DNA of 64,000 nt from Citrus sinensis. Its lineage: Eukaryota; Streptophyta; Magnoliopsida; Sapindales; Rutaceae. The translations under genes were made by a program, and so were the position numbers. The stretch covers positions 34,187,001-34,251,000 of the forward strand of contig NC_068560.1 in the NCBI RefSeq assembly GCF_022201045.2. The letters are read 5' to 3'. This document shows, one piece after another, positions 48,603-61,100 of the stretch. The notes under the pieces were generated by a model that was not told the origin of the DNA, ran no database searches, and saw only the letters and a list, made by a program, of their open reading frames with translations. Each line of letters opens with the position of its first letter. The first letter of the stretch is position 1.

Positions 48603-51600
48603 GTAAAGAAAATATATCATGTTCCTTCTACATAAGACGAAAGAGATTGAGTTTCTAAATATTTCTTTGCTTTTATTGTTGTGTTTGATAATCATACATA
48701 ATTTTCTCTTTTAATTCAAAGTAATTTTATTTAATAGTTATTTGATTAAAAAAAACTTATAATAAATTTAACAGTTTTCTAAAAATTACTATTTAAAAAT
48801 AATTTTTATAAAATTTTATTTTAAACTCGAATTTTTTCTTCATTGCACACATTTATACCAAATCAACCCTAAGTCTACTCCACTATTGTCTTCACTGACA
48901 GTACGGGCTTTTTTTTTTTTTAATCTAAAGTCTTAATTTTATATTTTAGCAAATATTTTAAGAGTTTTGGTTGTTTGTTTTTTTTTTTTTTCAAACTTGT
49001 ATCTGACTATAAGACATTTACCTATAATGAAAAAAATTAAAATTTATAACTTTTATCTAAATAGAAAAAAAAGTTTGAATGAAAATTAATTTTTTATTCT
49101 CAAAACTGCCCCTATCAAATATTTTAGTTTACACTAAGAAACCAAAATCATTGGTTCTAACACTTTTATTTTATCAATTTAGATATGGGTTGAAGACAAT
49201 ACTCTTCAATCTTTAGAGCCGACTATAGTCATTTGCGCTATCATGGTAATATAGCTGAATTTCCTTTCACATTTTTAATCTTCTAAACAATCTAATAATC
49301 ATAATAAATCTTATAATTTTTTTGTATTTGGAGCAATAGCTAACATTTTTATATTATTTTAAGATAAATGATTAATTGATTCTATGTTTGCTCATATAAT
49401 TAAACAAAAAATAGGTAATATACGTGTATAGACAAATAATACTACTAACATTGTATATGTTAAATAATGTACATATGTTATATAAATATTTAATAAACTA
49501 TTAGGAGAACAATATTTTTTAATTTAGGCTAACTGTAACCCAATTCCCTCCCTACTTATATGGGTAGGGTTTGATTTCCCGACCTCTTGTTTTCAAAACA
49601 ACATATTTTATCAATTAAATTAATTGATACCCACAATATAAATTGTGTGGATATATATTTTTGTAATTGTTATTTTTTAGTTGTAATTTCTAATTAATTA
49701 ACTTACAAAATATATAACAATTATATATCTTGCATACAAAAGACATAAATTCAAAATACTAAATTTAAGCCACTTTTTATTTATAAAACTAACAAATTAC
49801 CATTTATATTAAGATGTATGAAAAATAAAAATAATTATATCATTCAGATAGCTATATTTAGACCTATTCAGATTTGACAAAGAAAAAGAAACTACCTAAG
49901 TTCAAAGGGACAAGAATTACCAAATCTCTTAAAGCTTTGAAAGCTAAATAAGTAGAGCTTCTCTATTTTCACTTTATATATAAATGAGGTTCGGCACATG
50001 AGAGTAGGAAATCCTTCTATTTTAAACTTGTGTCTTCGTGGATGGATGAAATGCAAAGATTTAATATTTTGTGTTGTGGACTATTGTGAATTAAATGCAA
50101 AAAATAAAAATAATTGTTGGTGTTTATGTTTTGAAATAGGAGGAGAATGATAATAAAACATTTCCCATTTCCCAATTCCATACGGGATTGGGAAATGGGA
50201 ATCAAATTCTTATTTATTGAACTCACCATTTTACCCAATCCAAATTTCATAATTTTACTTTTGTCCTTAACTAAAATCTTATTATATATGTGTGTGTGTT
50301 ATGAAATACATAGTTAATATTTGTTGATATATAACTTTGCTACCAAAGTTTTATGACAACTATATCTTACCATTTGATGTTTAATGATTATCATTTTACT
50401 ACCAAACAGTTAACTCCTTTTAAAAAATGATGACATCACAAGGGTATTGGAGGTACTTCAATTTGACAAATTTGAAGTGATGATTGATGTAATACCGAAA
50501 AGGCATAACAATTTGACAATTTCCCAATAAGCCAAGTGTAAATTGATAAATTTTTAATAAAATAATAAGATTATTTAGGGTTATTAAATTAATTATTGTA
50601 ATTAATTTATACTTACTAATTTGATTTAAATAGCTAAATACAAATATTAAAAGAACACATATCCAATATAAAATAATTTTCTTAAAACAATTAGTTATTT
50701 TTATTAAATTTATTATTATAATTTATTTGTATTTATTAAAATTGATATAAATATAAATATTAAAATAACATTAGTTTATTAATATAATCATTCATCTTCA
50801 GAAGCTTTATCATTGAAAATATTTGATTTTTGGAAATTTTTTTATTTTAGAGAACAAAATCATTTTCTACATATTGGAAGAGGTAAAATAGTTTTTCAAC
50901 AAAAATTCTATTAAATATTTTGTTACTTTTAAAAATTTAATAATAAAATGATAACAATTGAAATATTAGTAGTAAGGTGATAAGTTAGAAAATATTATGT
51001 GGTTATTTGATAATATGCCCTTGAGTATGATTTGGGCTTGTATATGTGTTTGCCGCAACCCGCCTTATATATTTTATGCTTTGGAACTTGGTTATAAAAA
51101 TTCTTATATGCGTAGGGGTGATAAAATTGAACCGGTTAAAAGAAATTGGTGGGTTCGATTTTTTAGTGTTTTCGTATTTTTCTTAAAAAATAAACATAAA
51201 GCGAGCTGAATACAAATATTTAGTTTGATTATTGGTTCAAATTCTCAAAATCAGAATCAAACTGAAAAAATAATAATTTTTTTATATGTGACATAATTTA
51301 AGAGTGACATAAAAAAATAAAATAAAAATTGTTGAATTTTGTAAGAAAATTTAAAAAAGATATAAATATTTGAAGAACCAAACTGATCCAGAATCGAACA
51401 AAAAACTTCAATTTTGGTTCGGTTTTATTTTTGGTTCGATTTTTATCGACTTTTGAAAATTTAATATCCAACCGAGCTGAACTGAAATTTTTGATTCAAT
51501 TGGATACCAATATGCACCGCTCGTTGTCCACCCTGAATACGCCCATTATACCAACCACACAGCGCAAAGAAAATAATATTCTAATCTATGATTTTTGCAA

Positions 51601-51783
51601 AAAGTATTAATTTCAAGGGTCCTGTTGCAAAAGTTGCAACATACAACAATTTTTTATCTTTCTGTGTTTGATTACACTACACAATCTTATATTTTCACAA
51701 AATTCAATAGACACTAAAAGTTACAAACTTTTATATATAAGTCCATTTTTAGGATAAAATGGCATTTGAAACAAATTTTAATT

Positions 51784-52200
51784 TATTATTATTATCATTA
51801 TTGCTATTAAAATTTTCTTATTTTTATTTATTTTAATTATTATTATTTATGATTATAACTGTCATTATTATTATTAAAATTTATTACTTTTTTATTTTAA
51901 TTGTTATTATACGTAATTAATTCATTATTATTAATGTTTATCTTGTTATGATTAAAATTATTGTTATTATTAAAATATATTCACTTTATTATTTTAATTA
52001 TTTTTGTTATTATTTTTATTAATATTAATATTATTAAAACTTATTAATAATTTTTATTATTTTTGTTATTATTTTTATTAATATTAATATTATTAAAACT
52101 TATTAATAATTTTTATTATTTTAATTATTATCATTATTAATATTATTAATTCAGTTAATTTTGTTGTTGTTGTTATTATTATTATTATTGTTTTAATTAT
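51784..52200. repeat. TTA/ATT low-complexity tract with 59-bp duplication
   Basis: The tract is built from ATT and TTA units. Within it the segment beginning TTTTGTTATTATTTTTATTA occurs twice head to tail (about 52002-52060 and 52061-52119). Confidence 0.85.
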
Positions 52201-53426
52201 AATATATACAATTAGGGACGCAATTAACAAAGGGCATTTTAATAACTTGTAATAGTCTATTCCAATTCTAAAATAAAGTAAACACATCAATAGGAATATT
52301 GTTCATTCCGATTCCGATTCCTACATCTCAAGTAAACAACTTATTCTGATTCAAATTCCTTATTACGATTCTAGTTCATTTCGATTCTTGTTTAATAAAT
52401 GCAACATTAGAATGTGTTTGGAACAGAGTATTGTATATTGTTATAATATTGTTCACATTAATTTATTGATTATCTATGTTTGGAAGTTTTGAAAGTTAGA
52501 TTGTGGTTAATTATATAATTCACCGCAATGTGCTAACTTTTGCCTTAATTGAAACATTAAATATATTTAAATTATATTTTTATTTTTACTATAATAATTA
52601 TAATATTAAAAATAAATTATTTTATTATTTTATTTTATTCTATCATAGTATATTTATATATTAATAATTAATATAAAATAATAATTAAATATAATTAATA
52701 ATAATTTTAAACGATAAGAGTAGATTCAGAAATGATAGTAATAATTAGATAATTATGAAATACTTATGAATTTGTAGAATAAATAAACATATTTTTCTTT
52801 CTGAAGTTAGGAAGCAAATACATGCTTTATTTTATATTTAACGGGTTGTGGCTCTTACAAACGAATATTGAATCATGTATTGTAATTGCCTAATATTAAT
52901 AATAAAAGTTCTCTTAAAATTTCTTTTTTTTTTCCTTATTCATATTATTTAACAACTAAACCAATAAATAAAATAATAATTATATTTTTTCTGATATTTC
53001 AAAATACAAGAGGAATTGCAATGAAAATAACCTGAATAAATACGTTCGTTGCATCATTCTTGCCTTGAATCCGATGGTTAAATTATAAAATGACAAAAGT
53101 AGTGGTTTGTTGCAACATAAGTGGCCCCTAATTTCAAAATGATATTAGTCCCCAAGCCGCCAAGCGAAGGATATTAACCTGTTTGCAAGTACACAGCGAA
53201 GCGAGAGGCGACAATGACTCAACACAGACCAAATATATTATATTATATGTGCCAATTTCCTCGAAGTCCACCACCTCGTCCTCTTCAACATACACGTCCT
53301 CTTCAACATACACGCAAAACAACATAACCGTCGAATCAGATCGTTTCATCGAGTACAAGCTGACGAAACACGCTATCTTCACTTTTCAGTGACGACCACC
53401 CAACCTTTCTCTCACTTTCCACCCGC

Positions 53427-53432
53427 CACGTG
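53427..53432 (+). promoter_or_regulatory. G-box upstream of cytosolic FBPase
   Basis: CACGTG in the context GCCACGTGTCC, a light- and ABA-type G-box, lies about 150 bp before the FBPase start. A TATA-like ACATATATCC follows near 53482. Function is inferred from the motif only. Confidence 0.45.
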
Positions 53433-53580
53433 TCCTTCCACTCTTCCATTTCCTGCCGATAACACAATCCCCTACGCTTACACATATATCCGCTCTCAAT
53501 CTCACGCCCTTGAATCCAGCGCTTTATCTTTGCATATCTCTTAGAAAACGACAGCGTTTCTCTTTTAACCGCCGAAGAAG

Positions 53581-56500
53581 ATGGATCACGAAGCGGACGC
53601 GCACCGGACGGACTTGATGACTATTACTCGTTTTGTGCTGAACGAGCAGTCGAAGCACCCGGAGTCCCGCGGCGACTTCAGCATCTTGCTTAGTCACATT
53701 GTTCTCGGCTGCAAGTTCGTTTGTTCTGCTGTTAACAAGGTCGCTTCGTTTTTTAATTCCCTCGTCTTGTTTGGTCTAGTGATTTAGTTCGTTGTCTCTG
53801 AAATTCGTATTTTCGGAAATTCGGGAGAAACTCTGTTTTGTGGATCAAAGAGAGAGGAAAATAGATGGCGTAATTCTTAATGTTGTTGAAAGTTATATTG
53901 GAATTGTCTTTTTAGTTGAAGGTTATTTTAGGAAATAATGTGCTATAATTCGAATGAAATCACTAGCAATGTGAAAGCCAGAGTTAAAATATTAGCTGCA
54001 AGTGAAAAATAGATATTTTATCTAACATTTTAACTGTTGTACGCTTGGAGTTACGTGGAAGCAGAAATGCTTCAAAGAACAAATCTTGAAAACAAAGAGT
54101 AGAGGTTTCTTGGTCTCTGTCTTTGAATTGCTGTAATCATGTGGACCGTATACATAAAAAGAAGTCTTCTTTGACCCCTGTTTTTACTTTTTGCAGGCGG
54201 GTCTTGCCAAGCTAATTGGACTTGCTGGAGAAACCAATGTTCAGGTAAGTAGTTGGTGGATTTGATTATTTTATTTTATTTTATTTTTGCTTATATATGC
54301 TCATTAACTTGAGTTTATTTGCCTATATATTGACTAAAGGGTGAAGAGCAAAAGAAATTAGATGTCCTCTCTAATGATGTCTTTGTCAAAGCTTTGATCA
54401 GCAGTGGCCGAACAGTAAGTGGCCTTGTGTTTCTATGTTTAATTTATTGAAACCAGTTATGTTATTTTTCTGAAAGTTTTTATCTCCTGCCAGTGCATCC
54501 TTGTCTCCGAAGAAGATGAAGAGGCAATATTTGTGGAGCCCTCTAAGCGTGGAAGGTGTGTTCCTTTGCTCTCAGTTTTCTTTTGTTCATTTATCTGTTT
54601 TAAATATTCAATTTATACTTTCTACACTCTTTTTACTTACTTGGTTCTATTTTGTTCTGATGGCAAAGGTACTGTGTTGTTTTTGATCCGTTGGATGGGT
54701 CTTCTAACATTGATTGTGGTGTTTCCATTGGAACGGTTTGAAACCTCATCTGAGAATAGTCTGTTTTATGTTGTTTTATCAAAATTTTGCAAATACTGAC
54801 ATATGTATAAAATGACTATTCTTTCCAGCATGAATATTTTGCAGTGATCAATTGACTTATTCTCTTTCATCTAGATATTTGGGATTTATATGATGAAAGA
54901 TAGCCATGAACCGACTCTAGATGATGTGTTGCAACCTGGCAACAATATGTTGGCTGCTGGCTATTGCATGTATGGAAGCTCTTGCACGGTATAGAAGGAT
55001 CACTTTTCTTGTGTTTTAGATGTGTAATTGTTGTTCAGAAAACCTTATATTAATAAATAAAAGAATTAATTCACATTGATAGTCAGGTTCAAAGAAGAAA
55101 GTTTAGTGATTTATGAGGGTCCTTTTTTTTTTTTCTCTTTTTCTTCCCTTGCGAAAAGTGTTAAATTCTTGTACTAATTCAAGTATATAATTGTCCTGCA
55201 GCTTGTATTGAGCACTGGGAGTGGTGTCAATGGGTTTACGCTTGATCCGTCTCTTGGGGAGTTCATACTAACTCACCCAGATATTAAGGTATGTCTTATC
55301 AGCCAGATGCAGGAGCATTTTGAGAAAATTAATTTATCTTCTTATATTTTCGACAGCTTGCGTATATATAAACTCCAGATTCCAAGTTTATTAAGGTGAA
55401 TAAGTGTATGTGCATTTTTTTTTGACAGAACTAGCTTAGACGATTATGATATGCCTCTCTCTTCTGTTTGAAGGGGGATTTACGATATGCCCTATAAAAA
55501 AGCTTGAAAGAGTTATTGCATGTGTAGTAGGGATATCTATCATCTCCATTCACAAAGTGTGCATTGTTTTACAGTTTTCACTTTCTCTTTTTAATATATT
55601 TTTTATATGACAGATTCCAAAGAAAGGAAAGATTTACTCGGTAAATGAAGGAAATGCTAAGAACTGGGATGGTCCAACAGCCAAGTGTGCATTATTCATT
55701 TAGTAATCTCTTATTTCTCTTCTTCTAGTGGAATAGTTTCCTGACATCTCTTATTTTAGGTATGTGGAAAAATGCAAGTTCCCTAAAGATGGTTCATCAC
55801 CAAAGTCCTTAAGATACATTGGAAGGTATTGTGGTTCCTAACAACAGTATATTGAGATGTTGAAATTATTCATTTAGTGTTTAGCTCATGACTGATTAAG
55901 TATTACCATTGAATTTGAATCCTATGCTTCCAATCATAAATTTCTGATCTATATGCATGGACTTCCAGAAGCAAAATAAACCATTAATCTATCGTTGTGT
56001 AAGTAATAACTTGCGTTCTCCTTTCATAAAGCATTTTTGGCAGAAACAGATAATTCACGTAGGTAGTTAGAAGTTAGTGTTGAAGATGAGTATTGACACT
56101 TCCAAAATCAACCCAACCCAGAGTGTTAGCACTTCCAAAATCAACCCCATCCCTTTGGTTGTGAATTATTTAGCTCTTACATCAGATTACTTCAATAGAT
56201 TCTATCCAAAGGTAATTTCTTGTATGTTTACATTGGGTGATTTCTCGACCCTAGTAATTGCAAAAATCTCACACATCTGAATTACTAGTCATCTCTTTCT
56301 AACGGCGTATGATTTACAAGTGGTGAAAACATTCCTTTAGGATTATTATTGGGCTCCAATTACATGAAATTCAATGCTGCCTAGTAGTTTTCTTGTTCTG
56401 CTATTTGTCTTTCATCACAAACTAGCATTTTTCCTTGAAATGTCAAAACATTTGTATTATCTGACGATAATTAAGATTCTATAGTTTATAGTTTGTGATG

Positions 56501-57147
56501 ATGCCATGGTTATCAACAGCATGGTAGCTGATGTCCACCGCACATTACTTTATGGAGGTATCTTTATGTATCCTCGTGATAAGAAGAGCCCCAATGGCAA
56601 ATTGCGGTATGTTTTTGGGAGCTGTAGCAATTTTTTTTGGTTTTATTTCTTTTTCCCCTTAAGGTCCATGAGCTTGAAAAACTACTCTGTCATTACAAAA
56701 CCGTATACTAATGTTTTGAGTAAGCCATTGTGTGGAATAGTGTGCTCTATGAAGTCTTCCCAATGTCATTCTTGATGGAACAAGCCGGTGGTCAATCTTT
56801 CACTGGCAAGCAACGGGTATGTATATACTTGTCGACTCTCTTCTTATAAATCCAGTTTACGCTACTGTTTCGATTTGTTCAGCTTAACTTAGTTTATTGT
56901 ACTCTTTGTTTTTGTTTGTTTAATGCTTATAGCAATTTGAGTGAGGAAAAAGAAATCATTAATAAAATCTCTCGGGACTCTAATTAAATTTCAATGTCTT
57001 GTGACCGATGAATTGACATCATTTTCTGTGCAGGCACTTGACTTGGTTCCAAAGAAGATTCATGAACGTTCTCCCATATTTTTGGGCAGCTATGATGATG
57101 TCGAAGAAATCAAAGCACTCTATGCTGCAGAAGAGAAGAAAGAATGA
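53581..57147 (+). CDS. cFBP: Fructose-1,6-bisphosphatase, cytosolic
   Basis: Twelve exons: 53581-53739, 54197-54244, 54340-54414, 54494-54555, 54669-54735, 54875-54988, 55202-55288, 55614-55684, 55760-55825, 56520-56606, 56741-56816, 57034-57147; 1026 bases, 341 residues, the usual length of the plant cytosolic enzyme. It removes the 1-phosphate of fructose-1,6-bisphosphate, a control step in cytosolic sucrose synthesis. Visible sites: EEDEE metal-binding acids (about 100-104), [10 protein letters not shown] (121-130) with the metal-binding aspartates, and the substrate-binding region [20 protein letters not shown]. There is no transit peptide and no cysteine-containing regulatory loop of the chloroplast type, so it is the cytosolic form, which is inhibited by fructose-2,6-bisphosphate (family knowledge). 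All introns are GT-AG. Confidence 0.97.
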
Positions 57148-57947
57148 GCTTGTCAATTCTATCTTTCATGATGCTTACATATCTCTATCAGATCCCATTT
57201 CTGATCAACTTTCCATAACATGTTACAAAACTTTCATTAAGGTTCCTTTATGTATTGGAAATGATACAGTTCCAGTCCAAGCTGTATATTTTGAATAAAA
57301 TGAAGGTGAATGTTTCAGTTTTTGTATTATTATGAAAATTTCTATTCATTTATTGATATAAAAAGCCTGCTCCTCAGCAAAGAACATTCTCTGAATCTCT
57401 GTTATGAATGTCACAATTTCCAATTTCTGTTGGTAATAAGTAGTAGCTAGCCTTTGCCACCAAAAATGAGAAAACATGAAAAAAAAAAATGGTTTTACCT
57501 GGGCCTAGTAGTGTCGTTGATTGGTAGATAATTTTCTTTTCTTTTACTTGAAACTCGCACGGAATTTATTTGAATTTCCAGTAATTGGGAAAAGAAACCG
57601 GCAAAGCTTTGAAGTCAAACCGCAGACTCGGAAAGAACATCTCCTACAAGTTTTTCTAAAATTCATTGGCCAAATTAGATAAAATTCAAAAATAGAATTT
57701 TGAATTGACTGATATTTTAAATAGAATTTTGAAATCTTACTAAAAAGAGGGGATGATGACATTAAAAAATATAATAATATTATTGGATATTTTAATTTTT
57801 TTTCACTCATAGTATCTATTTTCTTTATTTCATATTATCATTACCGTAAAATGAATATTATCATATATTTCATTTTCGTTTATTTTTGAAAAAGAAAATC
57901 TATCTCCTGTCATTATTAACAAACTTTCAAACAGGTTGATTATAACC

Positions 57948-57953
57948 CACGTG
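57948..57953 (+). promoter_or_regulatory. G-box upstream of SEC5
   Basis: CACGTG in the context ACCCACGTGTCT lies about 180 bp before the SEC5 start codon. The stretch is otherwise a typical leader with CTCTCTTCTTCC near 58003. Confidence 0.35.
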
Positions 57954-58132
57954 TCTATCTCAACCCAGTACCACGCTGAAACGGCCACACCCAATTACTC
58001 CCTCTCTTCTTCCTCTTCTTGATAACAACACGTACAGGGCAAACAAAATCACAATTACATAATAAACAAACAATTAATCATAAAAACGAAAAAAGTCATC
58101 AGATCGAAACCAAAAATCGATTGAAATTCAAA

Positions 58133-61100
58133 ATGTCCAGCGACAGCGACGAGGACGAGCTACTTCAGATGGCGTTGAAGGAGCAAGCGCAGCGCCGCGT
58201 CGTCTACGACACTCCGCAGCCGAGGAAACCGGTGACAAATTACGTTCAGCAACCGAAATCGGCGGCGACGCAGAAGGGTGGGAGATCGCAGGGGAAGAAG
58301 TACGAGGAGGAGGAAGAGTCCGAGGTGGAGATGCTGAGCATTTCCAGTGGAGACGAAGAGGTCAGTAGAGATCGAGGTTTAGCCGCTAAAAATAGAGCTA
58401 GAGGAAGAAAAGATGACGACGGCACATGGGATGGCGACGAGCCTAATTGCTGGAAGCGCGTTGATGAAGCCGAGGTCTTGCTTCATTTGTTTTTTAGTTA
58501 ATTTATTCATTTCTTTCTCTTAGTCCTTAGTTATTCGTTTTTTCGTTTTTGAATATAAACCTGAAAAACGAGTCTAAGTATAAAAACAATAAAATTATTT
58601 TCAAATTGTGAACCAAATGCCGCCTTTAATATATTGATAGAGCTCTTAGGATGCTACTTTCACTTGATGAAGAAGGACATTTGATTTATTTTGATGACAT
58701 TGTTATTTGTCTACAGCTTGCTCGCCGCGTTCGTGAGATGCGTGAGACGAGAACAGCTCCTGTGGCTCAAAAGTATGAGAAGAAGCCTTCAATGGCAGCC
58801 GGTATTAAGGGTTTTAGCACTTTGCAGTCCTTCCCCCGTGGCATGGAATGTATTGATCCTCTAGGATTGGGGTAAATGTTGTGGTCTTTTCTTGTAACTC
58901 ATTTGGGCAAATAACTATCTTAATGTATATTATTCTGTTGCTTTGATAACTCTTAATCGACACTTGATAGAATTTTGAGTTCAAATCATTTGGTTGTTGA
59001 AACTGACGGTTGCCTTCCCATTTATGGCGACATTACCTGTTCCTTTTTGTACTGTTAGTAATAGTTTTTTTTTTTTTTTTTGATTACGTACTGTTAGTAA
59101 TAGTTGAACTCCTATATAAAGAAAAAAATGAAGTATTACATACTTAGTAACTTTAGTAGAACAAGTTACTACAGAATATTAGAGTGTTAGCCTATGCCCT
59201 AGAATATTTACACTTAATATCATTTCTGCTGACATTTGTTTATCTTGTCTTGACAGGATAATAGACAACAAGACATTAAGATTGATCACTGACTCATCGG
59301 GAAGCACTCCAAAATCTGATAGAGATAATGTAGACAACAGCCTTCGTGGTATTTCATTTTCATCTAGTTTTCAACATGTTTGGCAATTTTGCTGCTGGCT
59401 ATTGAGTTTTACTTTCATTGTTAAAACTTATTTAACATCTTTTTTAATGTGGTTTTCTCATAACATTATCATTTTTTTGAAAATATGATTTTGTAAAAGG
59501 GATGATAGGAGCTTATACTTCTGCTTCCCAAAATTAACAATAACGTAATATTTTTTGTTTGTATCTTTTTAATTGTTCCTGCTAGTTTGAAATGTTTATT
59601 GATAAGTATCATGCATGCGTAATGAAAGGTTTAAATTAGTCTTCCATTATTAATTTTCCAATTACTAGGAGGATAGAATCTTGTAAATCTTTACTCTTTT
59701 CATTCTTGATGTCGCTGCATTGCTGATTTCTCTTGAATGGTAAGCTTTTGCTTTTGGAGAGCCATTTATATATTTTTTTCTCCTTAGAGTGGAGATATTT
59801 TTGTGTAATCTTTTGTCCTACACTGGAGCCTGTAAGTTATAACTTTGCCTATTTTATTATGTTATTTTTTGGATTCCTCAGTTATCATCTTTGTGAATAT
59901 TTTTCAAACTTCATCCTGGCCGCATGGGTCGGTGATGTCTGTTGATTGTCTGCTTTGTATTAATTGTATGGACTGTGGATGATTCTATTTTATATGCAAA
60001 TTTTTGCAGAGAAGTTGATGTATTTCTCTGACAGCTTTAATGCAAAGTTGTTTCTATCACGAGTTCACCAAAATACCAGCTCAGCGGACTTAGAGGCTGG
60101 TGCTCTTGCTTTAAAAACTGATCTTAAAGGACGGACTCAGCAGAGAAAACAATTGGTTAAAGACAATTTTGATTGCTTTGTCTCTTGCAAAACTACAATT
60201 GATGGTATGTAAACATCTCTAATCTATCTTGGGGCTACTCTTATTTTCGGGAATGGACTCTTTTGCTCTTGGTTTTTGATGTTTAAAATATATAAGAGTG
60301 TTATTTAACGGGGATAATTGCAGTCTTATGGTATTTAGTTGGAGTATGTTAATGCTTTTGTAGATATTGAGTCAAAATTGAAACGAATTGAAGAAGATCC
60401 TGAAGGTTCAGGCACTGCTCACTTGTTCAAATTAATGCAAGGAGTTAGTTCACAGGCTAACCGTGCTTTTGAGCCTCTATTTGAGAGACAGGTAGGTGAG
60501 ATCCTAATTTTACATTTGCCTGGAAATTCGCATGTCTAGACTCAAAGCAATGATGAGCTTCATTTATTTCTTGAATGACTGTATCTTAGGCTCAAGCGGA
60601 GAAGATAAGGTCTGTCCAAGGAATGCTTCAGAGGTTCAGAACATTATTTAACTTGCCCAGTACTATTCGTGGAAGCATAAGCAAGGGTGAATTTGACCTG
60701 GCTGTCAGAGAATACAAAAAAGCAAAGTCGATAGCACTGCCCTCTCATGTATGCTAGAAACCTAACTTTTTGTCATGGCTGTTGATGTAAATAATTTCCA
60801 TTCTAATATTTAAGTGTTAAGTGATACATTTGCTGTATGTAAATGACAAGAATACATATTATGTAACATTTGTCAGCATATATGCTAATGTGTTTATTAG
60901 TGTAGTTTATGTATGTGAAAGGAATTGTGATGGTATCTCTAAAGGAGAGAGCTGGATTTCCACATATATTTTGATCAGTGGATGACCTACTAACTAGTTT
61001 TACTCTGTATTGTTTTGTTACTTTGCTGTTTGCATGCTCTAATAAATTTCAGATCATGTCTTTCCTGGTTTATGCTGATTAAGATCATTTTTGGTTGTGT

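Larger units (their letters stand above)
47112..53130. other. Large AT-rich intergenic region
   Basis: About 6 kb with no supported protein gene or RNA gene. Besides the entries listed separately it holds poly(T) tracts (48910, 48980) and TTATTATT-rich low-complexity DNA. The GTTTGGAACAG motif at 52415 may be the end of another decayed MITE. Confidence 0.5.
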